Shown here: one piece after another, positions 33,901 to 44,324 of the stretch
Layout: each line of letters starts with the position of its first letter
Numbering within the stretch: position 1 is the first letter of the stretch
From: Roseomonas aerilata DSM 19363
GTDB lineage: Bacteria; Pseudomonadota; Alphaproteobacteria; Acetobacterales; Acetobacteraceae
Direction of reading: 5' to 3'
Assembly (NCBI RefSeq): GCF_000711725.1
Contig: NZ_JONP01000001.1
Location: 124,001-188,000, forward strand
DNA: 64,000 nt
Program-made: the position numbers and the translations under genes
The notes under the pieces: generated by a model
Database searches by the model: none
Seen by the model: only the letters and a program-made list of their open reading frames with translations
Told to the model about the DNA's origin: nothing

Positions 33901-34199
33901 GTCGCCAGCTCGCCGGACTGGAACATCTCGGTGATGATGTCGCAGCCGCCGACGAACTCGCCCTTCACGTAGAGCTGGGGGATGGTCGGCCAGTTGGAGA
34001 AGGCCTTGATGCCCTCCCGGATCTCGCCGTTCTCAAGGACGTTCACGCCCCGGAAGGGCACGCCCATGTGGGAGAGGATCTGCACGACGCGGGCGGAGAA
34101 GCCGCACTGCGGGAAGACCGGCGTGCCCTTCATGAAGAGGGTGACGGGGCTCGCGTCGATTTCGGACTTGATCTGCTGGAAGACCGGGTTGTCGGACAT
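33858..34199 (-). CDS. grxD: Monothiol glutaredoxin, Grx4 family
   Basis: A 113-aa CGFS-type glutaredoxin (Cys32 in FPQCGFS) that carries a 2Fe-2S cluster bridged with glutathione and delivers Fe-S clusters. [39 protein letters not shown] and the C-terminal LxxLL-like end are family features. It lies 14 bp downstream of the bolA gene, its known protein partner, and in the purL-bolA-grxD order usual for alphaproteobacteria. Confidence 0.96.
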   Translation of the reverse strand: MSDNPVFQQIKSEIDASPVTLFMKGTPVFPQCGFSARVVQILSHMGVPFRGVNVLENGEIREGIKAFSNWPTIPQLYVKGEFVGGCDIITEMFQSGELATLLSENGVPHSQAA

Positions 34200-34213
34200 A
34201 GGGGTGACTCCTT

Positions 34214-34447
34214 CTACTCGGGGGCGGAGGTCTGGAGGGCGAGGGCGTGCAGCGCGCCGCCCATGCGGCCCTGGAGGGCCGCGTAGACGATCTGATGCTG
34301 CCGCACGCGAGGGATACCGCGGAAGGTCTCGGAGATGACGGTGGCGGCGTAGTGGTCGCCGTCGCCGGCCAGGTCCTCGATCGTGATGCGGGCGTCGGGC
34401 AGGGCGGCGCGGATGAGCGCCTCGATCTCGGCGGCGGGCATCGCCAT
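34214..34447 (-). CDS. bolA: BolA-family protein
   Basis: A 77-aa BolA/YrbA-type protein. [32 protein letters not shown] and [32 protein letters not shown] match the class II fold, with the conserved H in RQHQ used for cluster binding with Grx4. It sits between purL (14-bp gap) and grxD (14-bp gap). It likely acts with GrxD in iron-sulfur trafficking and iron sensing. Confidence 0.94.
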   Translation of the reverse strand: MAMPAAEIEALIRAALPDARITIEDLAGDGDHYAATVISETFRGIPRVRQHQIVYAALQGRMGGALHALALQTSAPE

Positions 34448-34461
34448 GGGCGGGGTTCCTC

Positions 34462-36708
<2,247 letters not shown>

Positions 36709-36788
36709 GGGCGGGTTTTGGGCAGGGGTTTGCTGCTTGTCGAGGGGCCTTTCGGGGGTGGGGGTGGGTGTCGGGCGCATGGCGGTGC

Positions 36789-37379
36789 TTACGGCCAGGC
36801 CAGGCGGACGGAGCGGGGGATGCGGGCGCGGCCCCTGGAGGCCTTGAAGAGGTGTTTCAGGGCGCGGAGGCGGGTTTTCAGGGCGGCGATGCCGCGTCGC
36901 GTGGTGGGCAGGGTGGCTGGGAGGCTGCGGGCGCAGAAAGCGGACAAATCGGGGTCCGGGAGGAGCCAGGGCGGCGCGGGGAGGGCGGAGCGGAGGCCGA
37001 TTCGGCGGATGAGGAGGATGAAGGGGAGGCCGAGGAGGCGGTGGGCGCGGACGATCAGGTGCTCGACGCTGCGGAGGGGGTGGGTTGGTGGGGCCTCGGC
37101 CAGGGCGATGAGAAGGCGTTCCCATAGGCCGGCATGGGTGAGGCGGCGGAAGTGGCGGGCGATGGTGTCGGGGGTGGCGTGGTCATCGGGGGCTTCGCGC
37201 CAGGGGGCGTGGCGGGCGGTGGTGTGGAAGATGGCGTCCATTCGGGCGCGTAGGTCGGGCATTTTGCGGCCGGCGGGGGAGCGCGGGAGGACGTAGGGAA
37301 GGAGGGCGAGCCACTGGGAGTCGGTGAGGGGGGACCAGGGGAGGGGGGTGGTTAGGCGGGCGGCGTGGGGGAGGGGCAT
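36789..37379 (-). CDS. Transposase-derived protein (IS5-type N-terminal DUF4096 region)
   Basis: A 196-aa protein with [38 protein letters not shown] and a WREAP...[22 protein letters not shown] helix pattern, which resemble the N-terminal insertion/DNA-contact domain of IS5/ISL-family transposases. The catalytic DDE domain is not visible: after about residue 110 it continues with an unrelated basic, hydrophobic region. No terminal inverted repeats or target duplication could be recognised, so it is either a domesticated copy or a decayed IS. Its 5' end is beside an unusually AT-rich stretch (37388-37430) upstream of the LysR stop. Confidence 0.6.
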   Translation of the reverse strand: MPLPHAARLTTPLPWSPLTDSQWLALLPYVLPRSPAGRKMPDLRARMDAIFHTTARHAPWREAPDDHATPDTIARHFRRLTHAGLWERLLIALAEAPPTHPLRSVEHLIVRAHRLLGLPFILLIRRIGLRSALPAPPWLLPDPDLSAFCARSLPATLPTTRRGIAALKTRLRALKHLFKASRGRARIPRSVRLAWP

Positions 37380-37416
37380 GGCTTGCATCATGCGCTTTGA
37401 TGTTAGATTTGTCAAT

Positions 37417-38358
37417 TTATTCCTGGGTGAGCGCGATCGGGTTCTCCGCTCCCTCTTCGCTGAGCAGCGCGCCGATGGTGTCGGCAACATGCGTGACGAC
37501 AGGGTCATTCCCGGAGCGGTCGTGCCAAGCCAGGTCGAGGCGGAAGCCTTCCATCCGAAGGGGTGGGTTCCGGACCGCGAGGCTGGGATCCGCCGGAATG
37601 CAGCGGGACGGGAGTGCGGCGATCAGGTCCGAGCCGGCAAGCAGGGGCAGGACCATCAGGAAGCTCGGCACCACGACGCCAACGCGGCGTGACAGGCCGC
37701 GCCTTGCCAGGACCGTGTCGAGGGCGGTTTCGGTCGCGCCATGGCCTGAGACAACGACGTGCGGGAAGGCCAGCCAGCGGGCGAGGTCGAATTCCGCCGC
37801 CGCGGGATGCCCGCGCCGCATCACGACAAGGTAGTGTTCCTCGAGAAGTGCGCGCTGGCGCAGCGGGGGCTCGACCACCGGGAGGATGGAGGCGACGAGA
37901 TCGGCCTCCGCGCGGGAGAGACGGGTCAGAGCATCGGACGCGCCCGCCCATGGCAGAAGGGCGGGGGTGACGCCGGGTGCGGTCACGGCCAGAGCGGCTC
38001 TGAGCTTCGCCACGAGGGCGGTGGCGGGTGCGTCGGCGATGAGGATGCGGACGACCCGCCGTGCGTTCCCGAGCGAGGGTGGCGGGAGTTGCAGGACGCC
38101 GCGCATCGCGCCGAGTGCGTCCCGCAGCGGAGTCCGCAGCGCCTCGGCCCTGGGGGTCGGGCGGAGGCGCCCGCCCTCGCGCTCGAGCAAGGGGTCGTCG
38201 AAGAGGTGCCGCAGCCGCTCCAGCGCATTGGAGGCGGCGGGCTGGGAGAGGCCGAGGCGCCGCGCGGCCCGGGTGACGTGGGCCTCCTCCAGGAGGGTGT
38301 CGAGAACGACCAGAAGGTTGAGGTCGACGCGGCGCAGATCATTCATGCGATCCATCAT
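37417..38358 (-). CDS. LysR-family transcriptional regulator, NodD/NahR type
   Basis: A 313-aa regulator. The N terminus LRRVDLNLLVVLDTLLEEAHVTRAARRLGLSQPAASNALERLRHLFDDPLLER is the typical helix-turn-helix of the NahR/NodD branch, and the substrate-binding domain covers about 95-300. It is divergent from the flavin-reductase-like gene at 38434, which it probably controls. The 75-bp gap holds GGATATTCCG-like AT-richer sequence but no clear LysR box. Effector unknown; relatives often sense aromatic compounds. Confidence 0.9.
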   Translation of the reverse strand: MMDRMNDLRRVDLNLLVVLDTLLEEAHVTRAARRLGLSQPAASNALERLRHLFDDPLLEREGGRLRPTPRAEALRTPLRDALGAMRGVLQLPPPSLGNARRVVRILIADAPATALVAKLRAALAVTAPGVTPALLPWAGASDALTRLSRAEADLVASILPVVEPPLRQRALLEEHYLVVMRRGHPAAAEFDLARWLAFPHVVVSGHGATETALDTVLARRGLSRRVGVVVPSFLMVLPLLAGSDLIAALPSRCIPADPSLAVRNPPLRMEGFRLDLAWHDRSGNDPVVTHVADTIGALLSEEGAENPIALTQE

Positions 38359-38433
38359 GCACTATGCGGAATATCCGTTGGAGATATGATTGCGGCGGCT
38401 CCAGCTTCCTCACGGACAAGAGGAACCAATGCT

Positions 38434-38973
38434 GTGGCCGAAACACTGATCCTGCTCTGCCATCCGGATTACCCGTCATCGCGCGCGAACAGGGCGCTGG
38501 CCGATGCGGCGCGGACGGTGCCCGAGGTGGAGGTGGTCCACCTCGACGCGCTCTACCCGGATGGGCGGATCGACGCCGGGCCGGAGGTGGCCCGGCTGAT
38601 CGCCGCGCGGCGCCTCGTTCTGCAGTTCCCGGTGCAGTGGTATTCCACCCCGCCGCTGCTGAAGTCGTGGCAGGACCTAGTGTTGACCCGGATGTTCTAC
38701 GTCAACGCGGAGGACGAGGGCGCTCGGATCGCCGGGCGCCCGGTGATGGTGGCTGCCACCGCGGGCAACCGGCCGGAGGCCTACAGCGAATCCGGCGTGA
38801 ACCTCTTCCCGCTTTCCGACTTGCTCCGCCCGTTGCAGGCAACGGCGCACCGCTGTGCGCTCGAGTGGCAGGAGCCGTTCCTGAACTTCGGCGCAAGGTC
38901 CGCCTCCAACACCGCGCTGGAGGCTGCGGGGCAAGCCTATGCGGAGAGGCTGCGCGCGTTGGCGGGTGGTTAG
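38434..38973 (+). CDS. NAD(P)H-dependent flavodoxin-like oxidoreductase (KefF/MdaB type)
   Basis: A 179-aa flavodoxin-fold quinone reductase. ETLILLCHPDYPSSRANRALADAA is the FMN phosphate loop region, then ARRLVLQFPVQWYSTPPLLKSWQDLVL (the QFPVxWYSxPP motif contacting the flavin) and TAGNRPEAYSESGVNLFPLSDLLRPLQATAHRC. It is likely a dimeric cytosolic FMN enzyme reducing quinones or nitro/azo compounds. GTG 38434 with an AAGAGGAA site is chosen; ATG 38386 would add 16 non-conserved residues that lie over the promoter gap. Divergent from the LysR gene. Confidence 0.83.
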   Translation: MAETLILLCHPDYPSSRANRALADAARTVPEVEVVHLDALYPDGRIDAGPEVARLIAARRLVLQFPVQWYSTPPLLKSWQDLVLTRMFYVNAEDEGARIAGRPVMVAATAGNRPEAYSESGVNLFPLSDLLRPLQATAHRCALEWQEPFLNFGARSASNTALEAAGQAYAERLRALAGG

Positions 38974-39132
38974 CGGCAGGTCGGCGCTGCGGCCGGGTTC
39001 GGCGCTGCGTCGCCCCCGGCGGGGCGAGAGCAGGGATGCGCGGCGGTTCTGCTTGAAGGAACGATGGACGTGTTCGGCGGTTTGAAGGGACGGGGCTCCG
39101 CATTGGGCCAACTGTCGAGAGGATGCCGCTGA

Positions 39133-40128
39133 ATGCGATGGGCGCTGGTTCTGGTGGTGGGCGCGCTGCTGGCGGGGTGCTCGGCGCCGTCCGAACTGGG
39201 CGGTGGGGACCGCGCCCTGGTCGCGGGCCGCACCTATGTCGTCACGGGCGCCTCCAGCGGCTTCGGGCGTGGCGTGGCGGAGAAGCTTGGGACCTATGGG
39301 GCGAATGTCGTGCTGGCGGCGCGGCGGGGGGCGGTGCTGGAGGAGGTGGCGGCCAATGTGCGGGCCGGGGGCGGGCAGGCGCTCGTGGTGCCGACGGATG
39401 TGAGCGACGCCGCGGGGGTGGAGCGGCTGGCGCGGGCGGCGCTGGATCGGTTCGGGCGGATCGATGTCTGGGTGAACAACGCGGCGGTGGCCTCGATCGG
39501 GCGGTTCGAGGAGGTGCCGCTGGCGGATCATGCGCGGGTGGTGGACGTGAACCTGAAGGGGTCGATCTACGGGAGTTACGCGGCGCTGCGGCGGTTCCGG
39601 GCGCAGGGTTCGGGCGTGTTGGTGAATGTCTCCTCCGTGGAGGGGCGGGTGCCGGTGGCCTATCACGCGAGCTATGCGGCGACGAAATCGGCGCTGATCG
39701 GGTTGGGGGCGGCCATCAACGAGGAGTTGCGGCAGGCGGGGTTGGGTGAGGCGATCCGGGTTTCGACGGTGGAGCCCTGGGCGGTCGATACGCCGTTCTG
39801 GGACCATGCGGGGAATTACACGGGGCGGGCGGCGCGGATGTCGATGATGGACGGGCCGGAGGCGGTGGTGGATTCGATCGTCTGGATGTCGGTGCATCCG
39901 GAGGCGGAGTACCCCGTGGGGTGGAAGGCGCGCGGGGCGGTGCTGGGGAGCCGGATTGCGCCGCGCCTGGCGGAGCGGCTGGCGGGCGGCGTGGTTCGGC
40001 GGGCGCAGTTCGAGGAGGCGCCGGCGGCGCCGGTGGGGCCGGGTTCGGTGCACGAGCCGGTGGCGGTGGGGACGGGCGTGGACGGGGGCGTGCGGGCGCG
40101 GATGGAGGCGGAGCGGGCGGGGCGGTAG
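39133..40128 (+). CDS. Short-chain dehydrogenase/reductase with a lipoprotein signal peptide
   Basis: A 331-aa SDR. Residues 1-16 are MRWALVLVVGALLAGC, a typical lipobox (L-A-G-C) with Cys16 as lipid anchor. The Rossmann domain follows: TGASSGFGRG (cofactor motif), VNNAA, VNVSS and the catalytic Y-x3-K in YHASYAATK. After the SDR core (to about 270) a tail of about 60 residues is present. NAD(P) is scarce in the periplasm, so a lipid-anchored SDR is unexpected. The start could instead be internal, but no good in-frame start lies at the SDR domain edge. Rightward, isolated; the 159 bp before it show nothing recognisable. Confidence 0.8.
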   Translation: MRWALVLVVGALLAGCSAPSELGGGDRALVAGRTYVVTGASSGFGRGVAEKLGTYGANVVLAARRGAVLEEVAANVRAGGGQALVVPTDVSDAAGVERLARAALDRFGRIDVWVNNAAVASIGRFEEVPLADHARVVDVNLKGSIYGSYAALRRFRAQGSGVLVNVSSVEGRVPVAYHASYAATKSALIGLGAAINEELRQAGLGEAIRVSTVEPWAVDTPFWDHAGNYTGRAARMSMMDGPEAVVDSIVWMSVHPEAEYPVGWKARGAVLGSRIAPRLAERLAGGVVRRAQFEEAPAAPVGPGSVHEPVAVGTGVDGGVRARMEAERAGR

Positions 40129-40213
40129 GGCGGCTCGTCGCACCGCTCTTTGGGGGGCGGGGTCCGCTCGCCGCGCGGGCGTGTCGGGGGCCGGGCTTGC
40201 GCCCGGCGCCCGG

Positions 40214-41293
40214 TCAGACCGCTCCGTGGGCCTCGACGTAGAGGGCGTAGAGGGAGTGGGAGGCCGTCATGTAGAGGCGGTTGCCCTTGGGGCCGCCGAA
40301 GCAGAGGTTGGCGCAGCGCTCGGGCAGGCGGATATGGGCCAGGGGCTTGCCCTGGGGGTTGAAGACCATCACGCCGTCGAGGTCGTCCGGCTTGCCGCGG
40401 AGGTTGTAGACGCTGCGGGTGCCGGTGCGGGTGGGTTCGGCCTCGAGGTTGCCGTCGCTGCCGTAGCCGACCCAGAGGTTGCCGTCGCGGTCCACGCGGA
40501 AGCCGTCGAGGGCGGCGGAATCGGTGGCGTCGATGAGCTTCACGCGGTTGGAGAGGGTGCCGTCCGCGCCGACGTCGTAGGCGAAGAGGGAGCGGGCGGG
40601 GGCGGGGTTGCGGCCGACGACGTAGAGCTTCTTCTCGTCCGGGGAGAAGGCGAGGCCGTTGGGCAGGACGAGGTCGGTGATGACGGCGGTGAGCTGGCCG
40701 TCCGGCGTCAGGCGGTAGACGTTGGTGGTGGCTTGCTCGGGGGTGGCGCGGGAGCCTTCCCATTCACCGGCGATGCCGAAGGTGGGATCGGTGAACCAGA
40801 TGGTGTCGTCGGACTTCACGACGATGTCGTTGGGGGCGTTGAGGCGCTTACCCTCGAACTTGTCGGCGAGGACGGTGATGGAGCCGTCCTTCTCGGTGCG
40901 GGTGACGCGGCGGGTGACGGAGTGCTCGCAGGTGACGAGGCGGCCCTGGCGGTCGCGGGCGTTGCCGTTGGCGAAGTTGGCGGGGTGGCGGAAGACGGTG
41001 CAGGTGCCGTCCTTCTCGCTGTATTTCATGATGCGGTTGTTCGGGATGTCGCTGAACAGGAGGTAGCCGCCGTCGTCCGGGAACCAGACGGGGCCCTCCG
41101 CCCAGCGGAAGCCTGTGGCGAGCTGTTCGACGGTGCTGCTGTAGAGGCGGTACTTCGCGAAGGACGGGTCCAGGATCTGGATGGCGGGGTCGGGGTAGCG
41201 CTGGTTCGGCGTGAAGGGGAAGGACTGGGCCGCGGCCTTGCCGGCGGCGGCGATGCCGGCGGCGCCGAGCAGGGCGCGTCGGGTGGTGGTCAT
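40214..41293 (-). CDS. Exported SMP-30/gluconolactonase-family protein
   Basis: A 359-aa six-bladed beta-propeller lactonase-like protein. The twin-arginine leader MTTTRRALLGAAGIAAAGKAAAQ (1-23) directs Tat export. Blade motifs include GFRWAEGPVWFPDDGGYLLFSDI (metal-ligand Glu), NGNARDRQGRLVTCEH, LNAPNDIVVKSDDTIWFTDP (Asn) and NGLAFSPDEKKLYV, with DGFRVDRDGNLWVG (Asp) further on, so the metal site is complete. It probably hydrolyses a sugar or aromatic lactone in the periplasm. It is the last gene of the block between purL and purQ and lies 138 bp from purQ. Confidence 0.9.
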   Translation of the reverse strand: MTTTRRALLGAAGIAAAGKAAAQSFPFTPNQRYPDPAIQILDPSFAKYRLYSSTVEQLATGFRWAEGPVWFPDDGGYLLFSDIPNNRIMKYSEKDGTCTVFRHPANFANGNARDRQGRLVTCEHSVTRRVTRTEKDGSITVLADKFEGKRLNAPNDIVVKSDDTIWFTDPTFGIAGEWEGSRATPEQATTNVYRLTPDGQLTAVITDLVLPNGLAFSPDEKKLYVVGRNPAPARSLFAYDVGADGTLSNRVKLIDATDSAALDGFRVDRDGNLWVGYGSDGNLEAEPTRTGTRSVYNLRGKPDDLDGVMVFNPQGKPLAHIRLPERCANLCFGGPKGNRLYMTASHSLYALYVEAHGAV

Positions 41294-41431
41294 GTGTGTT
41301 TCCTCCGTGGCGCGACGAGTCGGCGCGCCGGCAGGAGGGATGATGGACATGGGGGGTGCGGGGTTCGCAACCCTGTGGGCGGCGCGATGTGGCGCGCCGC
41401 GGCACGGATTGCGTGGGCGGCCGGCGCCGCG

Positions 41432-42106
41432 TCAGGCGGAGACGAGGGTCTCGGCGAGGGAGGTGAAGAGGGGGAGGCCGTCCTCGCCGCCCATGAGGGG
41501 GTCCACCAGGTCCTCGGGGTGGGGCATGAGGCCGAGGACGCGGAGGTTGGGGGAGAGGATGCCGGCGATGTCGCGGGCGGCGCCGTTGCGGTTGGCGTCG
41601 GCGTAGCGGAAGGCGACGAGGCCTTCGCCCTCCAGGCGGTCCAGCGTCTCGTCGTCGGCGAAGTAGTTGCCGTCGCCATGCGCCATGGGGGCGCGGAAGG
41701 TGGCGCCCTTCTGCCAGCGGGAGGTGAAGGGGGTGCCGGCGCGCTCGACGCGCAGGACGCAGTCCATGGAGAGGAAGCGGAGGTTGGCGTTCTGGAGGAG
41801 GGCGCCGGGGAGGAGGCCGGCCTCGCAGAGGATCTGGAAGCCGTTGCAGACGCCGAGGACGTGGCCGCCCTTCGCCGCGAAGTCGCGGACGGCGGGCATG
41901 ATGGGGGATTGGGCGGCCATGGCGCCGCAGCGGAGGTAGTCGCCGTGCGAGAAGCCGCCGGGGAGGACGACGAGGTCGGTGCCGGCGGGGAGTTCCGTCT
42001 CGCGGTGGAAGGTGATGCTGGGCTTCCTGCCGGTCGCGCGCTGGAGGGCGATGGCCATGTCGCGCTCGCGGTTGGTGCCGGGGAAGAGAAGGATCGTGGC
42101 GTTCAT
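41432..42106 (-). CDS. purQ: Phosphoribosylformylglycinamidine synthase subunit PurQ
   Basis: A 224-aa glutaminase subunit that supplies ammonia to PurL. The class I amidotransferase nucleophile Cys87 is in [13 protein letters not shown], and the catalytic His/Glu pair in the C-terminal MPHPED. The N terminus [18 protein letters not shown] is standard, with PGTN in place of the more usual PGSN. Its ATG overlaps the stop of the small membrane-protein gene by 4 bp. It ends the contiguous purC-purS-x-purQ operon; purL is 4.7 kb further on. Confidence 0.95.
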   Translation of the reverse strand: MNATILLFPGTNRERDMAIALQRATGRKPSITFHRETELPAGTDLVVLPGGFSHGDYLRCGAMAAQSPIMPAVRDFAAKGGHVLGVCNGFQILCEAGLLPGALLQNANLRFLSMDCVLRVERAGTPFTSRWQKGATFRAPMAHGDGNYFADDETLDRLEGEGLVAFRYADANRNGAARDIAGILSPNLRVLGLMPHPEDLVDPLMGGEDGLPLFTSLAETLVSA

Positions 42107-42351
42107 CGCTGGAAGACCCTGAGCCAGTGGAGGCCGCCGAGGACGGCGATGGTGAGGATGGCCGCGATGGCGGCGGCGGTGACCCAGCGGTCGAGGCTGA
42201 CCTTGCCGCGGGCGAGGAGGCCGGGGGGGCGCTTCTTCCCCCGCGCGGACGGCGCGGGGCGCGCGGCGGCCAGGCGGCGCTCCCGCCAGGAGAGGAGCAT
42301 GGAGATCAGGACCGTCAGCACGGTCATGATCAGGAGGCTGGCCTTGATCAC
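42103..42351 (-). CDS. Small membrane protein inside the purS-purQ operon
   Basis: An 82-aa protein with two hydrophobic helices, at about 2-20 ([19 protein letters not shown]) and 58-77 ([19 protein letters not shown]), separated by a very basic loop ([23 protein letters not shown]). It sits 16 bp after purS and overlaps purQ by 4 bp (ATGA), so purQ translation depends on it. No family recognised. The tight coupling argues that it is expressed at the same level as the PurLQS subunits. Confidence 0.75.
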   Translation of the reverse strand: MIKASLLIMTVLTVLISMLLSWRERRLAAARPAPSARGKKRPPGLLARGKVSLDRWVTAAAIAAILTIAVLGGLHWLRVFQR

Positions 42352-42367
42352 CGGCTGGGTGCGTCTC

Positions 42368-42613
42368 TCAGGCGATCTCGACGCGGAAGGACTCGATCAC
42401 CGTGTTGGCGAGGAGCTTCTTCGCCATGGCTTCGGCGGCGGCCTTGGCGGCGGCGGGGTCGGTCTCGGCGAGTTCGAGCTCGATGACCTTGCCGGTGCGG
42501 ACCTCGCCGACGCCCTCGAAGCCGAGGGTGCCGAGGGCGTGGCCGATGGCCTTGCCCTGGGGGTCGAGGACGCCGTTCTTCGGCATGACGAAGACGCGGG
42601 CCTTGGTGGTCAT
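42368..42613 (-). CDS. purS: Phosphoribosylformylglycinamidine synthase subunit PurS
   Basis: An 81-aa structural subunit that bridges PurL and Pur[45 protein letters not shown] and the C-terminal [18 protein letters not shown] are diagnostic. The start overlaps the purC stop by 4 bp. Confidence 0.96.
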   Translation of the reverse strand: MTTKARVFVMPKNGVLDPQGKAIGHALGTLGFEGVGEVRTGKVIELELAETDPAAAKAAAEAMAKKLLANTVIESFRVEIA

Positions 42614-43374
42614 TGCATCAGCTCCGGGCCCTTGAGGTCGCGCACGCCGGCCTCGGGGAGGATGCCGAGGCGGCGGGCGACCTCCTGGTAGCCCTCCTCG
42701 ACCTTGCCGAGGTCGCGGCGGAAGCGGTCCTTGTCCATCTTCTCGCCGGTCTTGGCGTCCCAGAGGCGGCAGTTGTCGGGGGAGATCTCGTCGGCGAGGA
42801 CGATGCGCATCTCGTCGTTCTCGTAGAGGCGGCCGAACTCGAGCTTGAAGTCCACGAGGGAGATGCCGACGCCGAGGAAGAGCCCGGTGAGGAAGTCGTT
42901 CACGCGGAGGGCAAGGGCGACGATGTCGTCGAGGTCCTGCGTCGAGGCCCAGCCGAAGCAGGTGATGTGCTCCTCGGAGACCATCGGGTCGCTGAGGGCG
43001 TCGTTCTTGTAGTAGTACTCGACGATCGAGCGCGGGAGGCGGGTGCCCTCCTGGATGCCGAGGCGGGTGGCGAGGCTGCCGGCCGCGATGTTGCGGATCA
43101 CCACCTCGAGCGGGATGATCTCGACCTCGCGGATGAGCTGTTCCCGCATATTCAGGCGGCGGATGAAGTGCGTGGGGACGCCGATATCTGCCAGCTTCAT
43201 CATCAGGTGCTCGCTGATGCGGTTGTTCAGCACGCCCTTGCCGGTGATGACGCCCTTCTTCGCGCCGTTCCCGGCCGTCGCGTCATCCTTGAAATACTGG
43301 ACGAGGGTGCCGGGCTCCGGGCCTTCGAAGAGGACCTTCGCCTTGCCTTCGTAGAGCTGTCGCCTGCGGGCCAT
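42610..43374 (-). CDS. purC: Phosphoribosylaminoimidazole-succinocarboxamide synthase
   Basis: A 254-aa SAICAR synthetase catalysing ATP-dependent coupling of CAIR to aspartate. [35 protein letters not shown], the [17 protein letters not shown] loop, VDFKLEFG and [16 protein letters not shown] are typical. First gene of the leftward purC-purS-x-purQ operon. The 294-bp region upstream, shared with a divergent secreted-protein gene, must hold its promoter. ATATAACA is the only AT-rich patch (around 43450), a possible -10. Confidence 0.97.
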   Translation of the reverse strand: MARRRQLYEGKAKVLFEGPEPGTLVQYFKDDATAGNGAKKGVITGKGVLNNRISEHLMMKLADIGVPTHFIRRLNMREQLIREVEIIPLEVVIRNIAAGSLATRLGIQEGTRLPRSIVEYYYKNDALSDPMVSEEHITCFGWASTQDLDDIVALALRVNDFLTGLFLGVGISLVDFKLEFGRLYENDEMRIVLADEISPDNCRLWDAKTGEKMDKDRFRRDLGKVEEGYQEVARRLGILPEAGVRDLKGPELMQ

Positions 43375-43668
43375 GAGGGGTTCCGAAACCTGTGCGGCCG
43401 CTTCGCGCGCGGAACTCCCGTCCCGACCGCGGCGGCGATGAAGCGCCCATATAACAGGGGGCGTGGGGCAGGGCCACCGCAGGACGCGCGGGGCAGCCGC
43501 GTAACATTCCGCAAGCTCACGGCTGCGTGAGGGAGCGCAGTCGTTTCGGCTTCCACGGCGTTAACCCATGGCAAGGCACGAAACGACCGGCCCGGCTCGG
43601 GTCGGCACCGCATCGAGCCTTCAGTCCGACGAGAGAACCCGGACAATCCATTCTTGGGAGCGATCGCG
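43375..43668. other. 294-bp divergent intergenic region without a gene
   Basis: The region lies between purC and a rightward secreted-protein gene. It shows one AT-rich patch (CATATAACA, about 43449-43457) that could be the purC -10, and the string CGTAACATTCC at 43499-43509, also seen at 10778-10788 before another gene. No RNA gene, repeat or long hairpin was recognised. Confidence 0.4.
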
Positions 43669-44199
43669 ATGCGCACAAGTCTCGCCACCACCGTTGGCAC
43701 CCTGGCCCTTGCGGCAACCCTCGTCGCGCCGGCCTTCGCCCAGCAGGGCAACACGAGCAACCCCGGTTCGCAGGGCACGACCGGCGGCGCGCCGGCCATG
43801 ACCATGGCGCCCGCCACCCAGGCCCCCGGCGGCACGGCCGCGCCGGGCACCACGACCGGCCCTGCGGCTTCGCAGACGCGGTCGGGCACGGCGACGCAGG
43901 GCAATCCGGGCGGCGTGCCGGGCGGTGCCACGATCGACACCAACCGCCAGTCCGCCACCCGCGGCGACAATCCCGGCACCGCGCCGGCGACGACGACGAC
44001 CCCCGCCCAGGGCGCGAACTCCTTCACCGAGGGCCAGGCGCGCAGCCGGATCGAGGCGGCGGGCTACACGGGCGTGCAGGAGCTGAAGAAGGACGAGTCC
44101 GGCGTGTGGCGCGGCCGCGCGATGCGCGGCGGCCAGACCGCGGATGTCGGCCTCGACTATCAGGGCAACATCGTGACGGGCGCGGCGCCCGCGCGCTGA
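43669..44199 (+). CDS. Exported low-complexity protein with a PepSY-like C-terminal domain
   Basis: A 176-aa protein: signal peptide MRTSLATTVGTLALAATLVAPAFA (1-24), then about 90 residues of Gly/Thr/Ala/Pro/Asn-rich linker, then a small C-terminal domain (SFTEGQARSRIEAAGYTGVQELKKDESGVWRGRAMRGGQTADVGLDYQGNIV) that looks like the PepSY/BLIP-like inhibitor fold. It is probably periplasmic. It lies 125 bp before the general stress protein gene, same strand, with a hairpin between. ATG 43669 follows GGGAGCGATCGCG. Confidence 0.7.
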   Translation: MRTSLATTVGTLALAATLVAPAFAQQGNTSNPGSQGTTGGAPAMTMAPATQAPGGTAAPGTTTGPAASQTRSGTATQGNPGGVPGGATIDTNRQSATRGDNPGTAPATTTTPAQGANSFTEGQARSRIEAAGYTGVQELKKDESGVWRGRAMRGGQTADVGLDYQGNIVTGAAPAR

Positions 44200-44214
44200 G
44201 CCGGCGGTGACGGC

Positions 44215-44238
44215 GGCGGGTTCCCTCCGGGACCCGCC
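44215..44238 (+). terminator. Hairpin after the PepSY-like gene
   Basis: GGCGGGTTCC (44215-44224) pairs with GGGACCCGCC (44229-44238) with one G-U pair and a CTCC loop, 15 bp after the stop. No T-run follows, so it is either a weak terminator or an mRNA-stabilising stem. Confidence 0.4.
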
Positions 44239-44324
44239 CGCCACCTGGGCTGAAGCTCGATCCCATCAACGGCCCGACCGGCCGACGCCGCGAGAGCGGC
44301 GCACGAACAACAAGGACCGACACC

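Noticed and set aside
36789-37379. Complete insertion sequence
   Set aside because: Only a DUF4096-like N-terminal region is visible. The DDE catalytic domain, terminal inverted repeats and target duplication were not found.
38974-39132. Possible remnant of a mobile element between the KefF-like and SDR genes
   Set aside because: The 159 bp contain no coding frame, inverted repeat or recognisable transposase end, so nothing was annotated.
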